Shown here: positions 42,199-54,100 of the stretch, piece after piece
How the letters are laid out: each line of letters starts with the position of its first letter
Numbering within the stretch: the stretch's first letter is position 1
Assembly (NCBI RefSeq): GCF_000003815.2
Contig: NC_049984.1
Span: 24,337,263 to 24,401,262 of the forward strand
Source of the DNA: Branchiostoma floridae
Taxonomy: Eukaryota > Chordata > Leptocardii > Amphioxiformes > Branchiostomatidae
Reading direction: 5' to 3'
Length of the DNA: 64,000 bases
Translations under genes and position numbers: made by a program
The notes under the pieces: model-generated
Told to the model about the DNA's origin: nothing
The model's input: only the letters and a program-made list of their open reading frames with translations
Databases searched by the model: none

Positions 42199-45100
42199 GT
42201 AAGTGCAATAGTTAACTGTTTAAGCGGCGAAGACAAAGAGCTTGGAAACTGAGGAAGTTACTCTCCAAGCAGAGGTTAGGCCCCGACTGTTGACGTTTAG
42301 GGCGGGCATTCTGTGTTGTCCCGCTCTTTTTCATGGTCTGACGGCTAAACATGAAGGAAATGGACATGAAGAAAACGGGACAAAATTTAAAACCCGCCAA
42401 AAAACGCCTAATGCTCGCCAGAAAACAACCAGAGGCTGGAGCTTGAACTTGAGTATGACTTCCTGGACAGGCCTTCTTCGGAAGTTCTTGAGTTTATACG
42501 CTAGGCCCTTACTGTACAAACTATCTCAGTTGTTCACTGCATTTTGATGGATTTTAAGTTGAAATGGAAGAATTATCTACCTTCATGATTTGCAATGCTG
42601 CAATTAACCAAGGAGGTCGCAAACACAAAAGCTTTGCAAATATTTCTGCATTTTAATATCTCTTTGATCAATTTACAGGGTCACGATTTCTGAAAAATAT
42701 TCACTCAGCTACCTTTTCCTTTTTTCAGAACAATGTCAATCGTTTGAAGAGGAATCTACTGCTATAAAGGCTGCAGTGATGATGGTGGACAAGCAAGGAG
42801 AAAGTGAGGAGGTGAACATGTCAACTACTGCTAAACTACAAGAAGCTAAATTAATGTGAGTCAAACTTTTAAGGTTCAGATTGTAGTCAACACCTGCAAG
42901 ATCACAAAACTACACAGTGTACATGACAAACATTCAATCATTGTCACCATCATTCTTCCTCTTAAACTATTTAGAAGTTCAAGCTTGATCATTGAAATTG
43001 AATGTTTTGAATGAAATGTTATGTGTTCTATCATTTATGTCATAACTAGGCCCTGAAAACATTTGATATACATGTGTGTGTGACTATCTAAGATATGAAT
43101 ATTGGATTTTGACATTGAATATGAAATCGCAATTTTTTTACTTGAGGACACATTTCTCAACCTCTGGTGCATTTTGCATTGTATTGTGTTTTTTGGGGGG
43201 TGCAGGGGGGGGGGGGTATTACATTAAAAGAATAGATTCCTTATGGTCGCAGCCCACAGTATTTCTCCGCGACCCCCGTGGTCTATTACGTAGGGGCAAA
43301 AAAATAGTGCGGCCGAAATCTGGAAGCGCCTGTAAACACCGTAATGTGAACGACAGTGGGGGATGAGCTTTGCTATATGGTAGTACAAGAAGTCGACTTT
43401 CAGGTGGTATGTGTAAGGTTTTGATGTTTGTCCATTTGGTGTATAAATGCGCGTGACCTTTACAGCTGCCTGCCCCTGTGAGTCGGCTGCAGTTCCGCAT
43501 GACCCCGCATGACCCCATTTAAAAGAGGTCTTTACAAAAATTCAAAACGACAACTTTTTCTGTTTTTCAATTATTTTGGTAGGTTATACCCTCGACTTCA
43601 ACATATTAGTTTGTCGTGCTTGAAAACTGCACCCCGCTATGATTTTATCAGCGTCGATGTCAGTCACCTTGTGGTCCTTAACTATAGAAATCACCATAGG
43701 CCGAAAACTGTGTTCTGCTACCTTATCACCCTCAGTCCCAGCCCTCCCATAGGTCAGATTGCACTCTGGCCTTCCTGATCAGGTGGTCCAATCCACATAC
43801 ATGTACTATATGCATGGTTGGGCTGGTTGTACAGAATATACATTCTTCATTGGTTGGCTACACAAGCTGACTTCAAAGACGTTGTGACAATATAGTCTGT
43901 TTCTTTCTACAGAACACCAAGAATGTCGTCATCTTCAGTGATTCCATGGCCAAGTACACCCAGCAGTACCTATCTGGCCATGAGTTCAGCTACCAGGTTG
44001 TTGCACACCGTGGTGCCCAAATCCATGATGTCACGCGGAACGTCAGAGAGTTCTCTGCTTCAGACTTTGACGACTCCACCATTGCAGCTGTTGTACTCCA
44101 TGTGGGTACAAACAACATGTGTAACAATCAAACTCTGGACCAGAATGTTGAAGACTATAAGAACTTACTACAAGTGGCTGTTGATAGGTTTCCCAATGCT
44201 GGAATCCTTTTGTCAGGGATTCTCCCCAGATTTGACTCTGACGACCTAAACCATGCAGCACAGCAGTACAACATCATCCTTGCACAGCTGTGCACAAGGT
44301 TCGCAGACAAGGTCAAGTTTGTAGATCTTGGAAGTCATTTCAGATCCAATCGCTTCTTTGCCATGGATGGACTACACCTTAGCTACCAGGGGAACCCCAG
44401 GTTTGCTACCAAATTGCAAGAGGCAGTAGAGTACCACTTTTCCACTGACCAAGAACATATCAGGCGGAAAGAAGCCTTCTCAGCTGGCATGCAAAAAGTG
44501 CCTTTTCCCAAACCCTCCCTCCTGGGACCCATGTCTTCCACCAATTCAACAAAAGAAGAGCAAACATCTCCAAAAGATATTGAGCCAAATGTCCCAAGAA
44601 GGTGCCTCAAGTCTGTGAGTGTGAAGCGAAAAGTGTTGACCAGATCTAGAAGAAAGTGCTGGTACCCAAGGCAAGAGAAGAAGTACAGTGATGTGTCCAA
44701 TTGGCCTGGCTGGTAAGTTGACTGTAGAGTTTCACATAATTTGCAATACACTTTATTAGGAGCTGTGTTTTTTTAGGGAAAACTGATTTTTCAACATGAG
44801 CTAAGGTTCTCTATCAAGCCTATACCAGAGAAGGGAATTGGCCTGAGGAGAAGGACTTGTACCGCCCATATGCATGTACAGTCAAACCTGCTCAAGACGA
44901 CCACCCGGGGGACCGGAAAAAAGCGGTCGATTTGGACAGGAGGTCGCTGAGAAGAGTATCGACTCAAAACATGCCCAATGGAAAGTATAAACGGTTTCCA
45001 TTGTGCTTAATAGCATAAAGCAAGCATACTGCACGCACGCAAAAAAGCGAGGTCTTTAATCTCAAATACAACAGGCACACTGTAAACTGTAAATTTAACC

Positions 45101-48100
45101 CCAAAATCCGACGGAAACTGGCCGATTTCGGCACAAAATCGTGCTAGTTATCATCAAAAATCGATGAAAACCTCAATTTTGAAAATGATGCGGTCGTTAT
45201 GGGTCCCAATTTAGGCCGGTCGCGGTCGCGTTGGCCAGGTGGTCGTTGAGAAAAGGTCGCTTAATGCTTACGTCAATGGGAAAATAAATCGGGACCGAGA
45301 AAAAGTGGTCGAAATGGCCAGGTGGTCGCTGAGAAGAGGTGGTCGCTCGGGCAGGTTTGACTGTATTAATTATTAATTATTGATTAACTATGTATTCAAT
45401 GTTCATAAGGCTGATTGTACACATTTTTTCTAGTGGTAGCTCGTTCATCATCAACATCATCATCATGAATTCACCTAAAGACTATAATAAATTCTATTAA
45501 TGGTTTAATTTCATTCTTTGATCCTAAGTGAAAACTAGTGTTAGCATTATTGTTATAGAGGAAATTTTATCATAGATGTCAAAAGTAGGAAAAACGTAGG
45601 AAAAAATGAATTACGAAAAGTTGTATTATAATATTGTTCATTTGCCATGAATTATGAAAAGTTATATTATATCGTTCATTTGTCATGATGTTTCAGGACC
45701 AGGTGCCAAGGCCCCACTGCTGCCTGCTCACCTAGCGGGAACGGTCCAAAGTGGAAGACTGAGTACCTGATCAGAACAAACTGCTGCTTGTATCAGGTGT
45801 GTTTTACGTTAAAGTTTATGTGCTATGTTAACATGTCTATCTCAATAACCCCCCAGCTCTCAGATCCATATACTAGAAGAACTGATCTCACATATTGGCT
45901 TATTGCTGTTCAATAATATTAATGTTACTACCATACAATTTCAGAGACTTGGAAAAACTACACAAAAGACTACAAAATGTCAGTCTGAAGGAAACACCAG
46001 TAGGGGAAAGAAAAGAAAGAAACATGGAGTATCAAAGGTAAACAACATTTCAATGATAAAGTATGCAGAATTCATTGGGGACAATTTGGAAAAATGGGGA
46101 GTGATTTTTATAGTGGTGCGTACCTAAAGCCCGGACATGGAATTGGACCTAAAAGGTCCAAGTCCAAAAAAAACCTATCAAAAAGCTTGCAAAAAGCTAT
46201 CTGTCACTTGAATTCCCTTTTCTTGTTCTAAACCATCTAAAACCTGCCATAGACAGTGAAATTTGCAATGGAAAAAGACAAAAACATTTCGTGTTTACAC
46301 TGGCTGTATATAATTTGCATGTATTTTTCACATTGCATTTCAGTTCATGCTAACATGCAATTTTATATGCACCATCCCCCCTCCCCCTCAAAAAAGAAAA
46401 CTTTCTAGCGCACATAATACGCAATGATGGGTTCAGGTCCGGACTTAAAGTCTGGACCTGAACCTGAACTGCTGGACTTGAAACCGGACCTGAACCTGAA
46501 TATGAGTTTAGGTAAGCACCACTAGGAGTGAACCATTCTGTACTTGCTTGCGACCTTTTGTTTGATTCAATTATGACATCATATTTTGTTTCAGGTCGAC
46601 CCAAACCCTAGAGACTTGGACATACTGGAAGATCCGGACCTACTTGCAGAGTTTTCAGGACAGAGGTCTGTTGTTCTGAGTGTTTCTTTGATTTCAAGTG
46701 TTTATGTCACTAATGACACTAAAATGCAACAGTTCCTAACTACAAACAACCATCATAAGTAAATTACTCAATGAACAAAGACATTTGTGAAAAATATACA
46801 CCTCTCTGAAGTTCTGATGTCATCTAATCTTTCAAACTATACCTCCAGATTAAAAAAAAAAAACTGTCTGTATACAGAATTTCCAAATATCAGTGTGTAT
46901 CTAAATTCATGGGTACTTCATGTGTACATTTGTACCTTAGCTCTACGAAAAATATTTTCCCTTCACATGTATATTGGAATTGGTAATAGATATTGAGCCA
47001 GGATTAAAAAAAAACATTATTTCTTATTAGTTGCTGTCTCTAAGTAGTTGGGCACATTTCAGGGCTTCAAACCAAGAGGCAAGCCCCAGACCAGGGAAAC
47101 GTAAGAGACAGTCTTCTGGGGGACTTCTGCAACATACATATAGAAAGGTTTGTATGAAAACATTTTTTATGTATTGCTTTCTATTGATCTGTTGTTCTGC
47201 TTGGTTGAAGGTGATTCTTGTTTGATAATAGCCTTGTATCCAAATGTGTCATAGCTGCCAAATCCCTTACACAAATAGTATTTGCAATGCATATTAAGAG
47301 GATGAGGATATTCGGCAGCTATGATAGGTTTTGATACCAGGCTAGTTTAAAATGCATGTGTTTGTGACTTGGTTTCCAGTTTTCTTTTTACTACCAGTTG
47401 TTGTGGGCTAAAACTCTTAGAAAAATTCATCACATGGCTTGTGTTCATTTTAGACCAAAGACAACTTTGAAGGGCAGAAAGACAGCAGAGTCCCTTCTCC
47501 ATCAACTGATGAGGATGAGCGGCAAAGCACAGCAGACCTGCATGATGACAAATGGTACATACCACAGCAAATTTTTTTCCATATAGATTTTGTATCTGTA
47601 TATCCCTTAAAATCTGACTTAGTACAGTTATAAGACCTCACCAAGATGGTTCATGGAGCCATTTTCCTTGAGTAGGTTCTGGTCTCAATACTGTCACATG
47701 GCTTGCTATTTTTATGTAGTCAGTGTAGATAGTTGTTTTCATTTTTTTTTACACATTTGTGTGTTGAATGTGTGTCTGGGCATTCAAGCCCAGGGAAAGC
47801 AACAAATTGATAAAGTTTGACAAGGTAGGTGTCATTCCTTTCATCATTTATGACTCGTGAATTTCAGAGTCAGGTGCAATTGTTGGAACCCTTAAGCTTG
47901 ATACTCTTTAAGTTGCATTTTCTTGAATGTAAAATTTCTAATTGGCTGAATTGGTATCATATCCCTCTTTTAACCTCCTTGCTAAGTCAGTTGTTGTGTT
48001 TGGAAAACTTTGCATGATTGATGTATAATGGTGATTTGGTGATGGTTTTAATAACTGGTTTATTGCATACAAATTGTACAAGTAGTCCAGAAGATTCAGA

Positions 48101-51100
48101 CTTTACAAACAAGTTCAAAGCATAAAATTTCACGGGCTTTACATCACAGTAAATTAAAACATGACAATTATTGCGATTAAAATGCCAGCTTTTAATCTCT
48201 AACCACGAATGCCATAATGCCATCCAGTTATCAATGCCATAATGCCATCCAATTATTTCTCCCTAGTCCGCCTTATCCAGTGTATATCCGGATGTGGGAT
48301 GGCCAGCTGCTAACAGCAGACGTAGCAGACGACAGTACAGCCAAAGTCCTTTACAAAGCAGTGACAAATGTCTATGGGACTGGTCTTCCAGAGGAGGCAG
48401 CTTTCTACAGAGGAGGTGTAAAGGTAAATATGCATTACCAAATGCAGTAAGTTTGATACAAAGAGAATAACAGGTAAACTATGATATGTCTAACTTTTAT
48501 CTATATTCTACATGCTTCATCTCTGTTCTTAAAACAAGTGTAGACAAACTTGCAAAGTTCTTCTACATCATAGTTGATGACATTCGATATTTGAACAAGT
48601 CTACCTATATGTTAGGGGTGCATATTTCTGTTTTACAAGTGTAACAATTACCAACACAGATGAGCTTCATTAAATTTTGAAGTTGTATTACTGTTGATAA
48701 TATTGGATGTACAGAAAAATAAAAGATATTCAAGAATGGTCAAGTCATTTCCAACTTTGAAGTACATGTAGACTGTGAATTGGATCTTTGCTCTTTTCTA
48801 TGTAGGTGACACAAGGAAAGACCTTGAAGCACCAAGGCATTGTTGCAGAGTCTACAGTGGAAGTCCTGTTGAAGCTGAAGGGAGGAGGTGATAGGGGTAA
48901 TAATGACTTACTATCACTCAGGGCTGTCTCAAGCTTTAAGTTGTTTCTGTCTCTCTCATTGTTTGGGAGCCAGTGTTGTTGATTTTCCTTTTACTGAAGT
49001 TCAGATTTTTGGGACGAATGGGATAACAGTTTTGTCTGTCCCAACAAGCAAAATTCCTGGAGACAGCCCTGCTATCACTAGATACTTGTATCGCTATGTG
49101 CATCAGAGGCTGTTTTTGTAGTGTATTATTTATGATGTATGGAAAAGCTGTATTTGAGTCTTAGAATTTAGGTTTAGAAACCTTCAAACTTTAATCCATG
49201 TTGACTTCATTTTGCTGTACATATCTTTGTACAGAACATTGAACAATGCAGAAATATCTATCACAGTGACTATAGTGTCAGTTAGGAGTAAGTTGGAAGT
49301 GGCTGGTTTAATTGATAAAATCTTAATGATTTATTTGTAGGCGATGCAGAAGCAAGTGAAGAAGCAAAAGCTGCTAGACACATGACAGAATGGACAGTAG
49401 AAGAGGCTGTACAGTGGCTACAAACAGAGGGGAAGATGAGAGCAGAGGAAGCCAAACCTCTCGTTGAAGAGCAGGTAGATGGGTTAGTCCTATGGGAAAT
49501 AGGTGACCTCACTGTAGAATCAGTAAAAATCATTTCAGTCAATTGTCTGGTGGGGCGGTAGTCAAGCTTCGAAAAGCCCTGAAAATCTACAAAAAGAATT
49601 GGCCGAATTTTGAGCATGTCATTCTTCCTGGTGAATTGCCTGCCAATGTGACTAGTTGGAGGGAAAAAGAGATAAAGTCGTGGCTGTCCCAAGTGGTAAA
49701 GTTTACTCCAAAGGATGTTGATTCACTCTGTACATTGGATCTCGATGGTGATAGCTTGTTGATACTAGATGAAGAAACTGTGGTGTGCTTTCTTCCAGAG
49801 ATGAAGAAAGGGCCCTTGATAAAATTGTTCTCCTGTCTGAACAGGTTAAATAGTCTGCAAAACAAGCAGAAAACTGAGGCGGAAGATGTAGTTATTGGAG
49901 AGGACAAAAAAGCAGGAATCCCTGTTAGCAATGTAGAAACTGTTGGTAGCTTAGATGAAGCTAGTTCCAACACATCTGATGATGTTGGGACTCAAGGTGC
50001 CTCAGGGGACACAACTAAGGAAAAGGCAACAGAAGTACTTGTTAGTCCAAGTGGCCCAAAAATTCAAAGAGAACGAATAGTAGCATCGGTTGAAAATGCA
50101 AATTCTAAAGAGCAGAACGCAACCAAGAAAAAAACAACAGAGGTCCTTATGGATGTGAGTGATACAAAAAATGAAAGCCAAGAAGGTTTTGCCCCTGATG
50201 ACAGTACAAAGGCTGAAACATCAACAGCTGAAAAAGGTGGTAAAAATGCCTTAAAATGCTCAACTGATTTAAATGTTACGGCAGAGAAAGCTCTGGTCGA
50301 AGAGAAAGGCATTGAACTAGAAAAGACATCAGTCCCACTTGTTCCTGTTAAAGAACCCAAGCCTGCCCCATCTCAAAAACAGGTTTCACATCAGAAACCT
50401 GCACAAGTCCAACTGGTGCAATCTTCCAGTGCTAAATCTGCAAAACTGACTGAAAAAGAAACAACAATTTTACATTTGCTGAAGTCATCAGGTCTGAATC
50501 TGTATGACCCACCGTTAACACCAAGTCCACAGCAATGCGAGATAAGCCTCATATATGCACGTCCAAAAAAGAAGAATGAGTTGGATCTATTATTTAATTT
50601 CCTGGTGATAAGGAAGGTATCAGAAGGTAAGTCTTCCAGCTCATCCCATACCAAACATTTATGGGACACAATTCGAAAAAATTTAAGCCACTGGGTAGAA
50701 ATTCTACCCAAAAAGTCCAAAAAAGATTATTACGTGGACAAAACTGCAACCTCGTCTGAATATGTTTTTCGAACTAAAGATAAGGCTGTTATCAGTCTGT
50801 CCAAAAAAGATCCTACCTGTGTCCCACTAGGCCAAGTGGACATGGCAGTACTGAAATCGATGAATGCTTCATTTACTGTCTTCGTTGTTGAAGAATCTTT
50901 CAAAACAGATGAACAACAAGAATATATCACTTTGTGTGGTGCTAAGGATAGCAAGTATTATTTCCAGTATAGTAAGAACGATAACTGGCACGCCTCTTTC
51001 AATGAGGGGAAATTGATGGAAGGACTTGTTCTGAAGCCAGATGAAACAAAACTGACTCTAAAGAGCGACAAACAACTTTTGGAGAAAAATGCGGAAACTG

Positions 51101-54100
51101 AAAACGTGTCGGTACCAACAAAGTCTCCAAAACAGTCGTCCTCTCAACAGGAGACAACAGAGAAAACTCCTGGAAAAAGTGAAAAAGAGACCGCAGTAGG
51201 AGCTTCAAGTATTCCAGATAGGTCTGCTAAGCTAGATGTCAGCACCAGTACTAAGACCTCTGATTATCATGGTCAAAAGAGACCTGATACAGATGCTTAC
51301 CAATCATCAGATTCTACAGTGGGAGGCAAACCTAGTATGAGTGACAGACAAGGATATGATGTGGGGACCCAGCAAAGGTCAGCTCCATTTCCACAGCCAC
51401 ACTTGTCTGCTCCTTTGACATTATCGCCAGAACATGCCTCTGCAACACCAAGCACTTACATTACTAAGGAAGCCTTAGGTCGTGAACGGCAAAGACCATT
51501 TCCCTTTGATAAGAGTGACACAGGGAATTTCTCCTACAAAAGACGTGCTGTTCTTACAGTAATGGAATCAGGGTCAGGTAGCCTTCTGTCACCTAGTCAT
51601 GAATTCAAGGTTTTTCAGCAGATCAAGCCGACTGACAGGTATATTTCCTTTGATGCTAGGAACTACTTTATCTTTGAAACACTACGATTTGCATCAGGCT
51701 GTATTAATGCACGCAGTAATGGCACTATTCACTTCGGAGTTGGTGATGATGTAGGTGGAAAATACGAGCATGGGGAAATTGTTGGCATTGGGTTGCAAGA
51801 AAAACTTAAAACAAAGTTTGATGACATGATAAAGGATGCTATTCCCACTTGCTTTAGACAAGACTGGGCCATATCTTCTGTCAACCAGTGCATAAATCCT
51901 GTCAGGTTTATTCCAGTTTATGATGAGCATTTAGAATCTAAAAAGTATGTTATTGAAGTAGATGTTGTGCCAACATTTGCTTTAACACAAAGTCGAGCTT
52001 TTTTTATTAGATTCCCCCCACAAATGAAGCGGAGTGATCTCCTATCAAGCAAAATTCAACCTGGAGAGTGCTTGTATTTTCGAGAGAGGGCATCAACACC
52101 TTGCTATAGAGGGTCAAAGTTAGATGACTTTCAAAATAATCTTTTGCCTAAGCTTGCTCAAGATAGAAACATGCAAGAAAAGAACTCGACATCACAAAGA
52201 CCATCTCATAACCATGAGCGTAACGCCAAAAAGCTGGAGGGGTGCCTTTTGGGTGGTGAGCCAGATTTGAGAACAAGATATCCAATTCTGTTTGTCAGCA
52301 AACCAGATGCCCAATGTAAGCATGGACTAGATATTACAGGAGAGCTGAGCTTTATTGCAGAAATTCCTTGGATAGCTATATTTGACCTTGATCCAAATTC
52401 AGATGGCAACGGAATTTGCAACTTGCTCAGATCACAAATGAAAAAAGAGTGTTCTTTGTATCAGCCGGAGGAAAAGTTCTTCCACTTTTCAGACCATGAG
52501 GAGCTTGCAGATGCAATTTTATTTCCTGAGAAGACCTGTTGGATATTTGCAAATGGCAGACATGCACTTGAAGTTGAGCCTCATGAAGCCAACAGATGGA
52601 ATGGTACTGAACGTTGCAAAGCTGTAAAAAACGCAATATCTTTCTTTTCAAGGCCTGATAAAATCCCCCCAGGGAAGGCAGTTATTGTCTTCCTTGTCCT
52701 ATCAGAAGAGATCGACATTATGGTTAGCTGTTTCCGTTACTGCTTTGATGACTTCTGTGGGATTGATAACTTTCTCTGCTTGTTTGAAAATGAAAATGCT
52801 TATGAATTATGGGAGAATCAGGTGCAAAGTGTCTGTGGCCCTGGAGATTTGCAAAGAAAGAGCATAGTTGGCATGCAATGGGCACATATAAATCAAACTG
52901 TCCAATTTATAAATGGTCTTAAAGTACAAACAGAACCTCTAATCCCAACGTCTAGTGGCTCTAATGTGTTACTGACTAATCAGTACCGTAACAAATTAGA
53001 TGATTTGGAGGTTCTCAGCAAAAACCAGTGTGATGACCTTGGCTTGGATCCTGAATCTGATTACTTTGAAGAGCTTTGTCAAAGGAAAGAGTTGCTGTTC
53101 TACAAAGGAAATGAAGTTGACTGGCTAAATTTCTTCTTTACTGAAGTTCACAGCAAGACCCATGTGATGACTAGGGATAAGTTTAGTGAATTACACAAAC
53201 TTGTCTCAGCAGCTCTTTTCCTCAGGGAACCACAGTTGAAACGAAAATCAGTTATAATAACATTGTATTACCAAGCAGGAAGTGGGGCCACAACCCTTGG
53301 TCGGCATATCCTGTGGGCATTCCGCAAGAACAATGTCAGATGCTGTGTGATACAAAGAATCACTGATGACACAGCAAAACAAATACTCGAACTGAGAAGT
53401 TATGGTGAGGAAACAGAGAACGAGTGCTTTCCTGTCCTAGTACTCATTGACAACAAAAATGAAGAACTTGTTCAAAACTTAGTAGCTGGTATTGATCGCC
53501 TTATAAAAAGCAAAGGAATCATCACAGAAAAACCAATATGCATCATATTGCAATGTAGACGTACACAGGATGCAAAAAAACACTGTGATAGCAATCCCAC
53601 TGACAGTGAGTACTTGGAGCAAAGAGTCAGTGGGACAGAAATGAAATGGCTGGAAAAGAAGCAAAAAGAGTTGGAAGAAACCCTTTTGGAGGAAGACTTG
53701 GATATGTCTTTCAGCATTTATGACTCTGACAGTGACAGTGAAGATACTAATGTCCCCACATCGGCCACTGAAAAGGAAAAGCCTGACCTTCAAAGTTCTC
53801 TGAATTTGGACAAAGATCCCCACCTCTTCATCAAATTCATGATACTTCGCAAAAATTTTGACAAAGACTTTGTGAGGAATGTTGTTGTTAATTCCTTAAA
53901 AGACGTCAAAGGCAATGAGATTCTGTTACTTCGGTACACAGCCTTGCTGAATGTGTTTGCAGAAAAAGAAGATTCCTATGTTCCACTACATTGTGCTGAA
54001 GCCTTGATGGGTATTGATAAAAACAAATATTTGACCATGAACATCATTCTTAGTCCAGCTGTAAAAGTCTTTCTCATCAAGGTTGAAAGACTCACCTGTG

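Noticed and set aside
43923-44249. Ser-rich alternative frame over the SGNH exon
   Set aside because: It overlaps the frame with clear SGNH motifs and has none itself.
49447-49538. A short intron (GTAGATGGG to ATTTCAG) to explain the first SAM frame break
   Set aside because: Splicing it would delete the core of the SAM domain and would not put the downstream sequence into the giant frame (it lands in the third frame).
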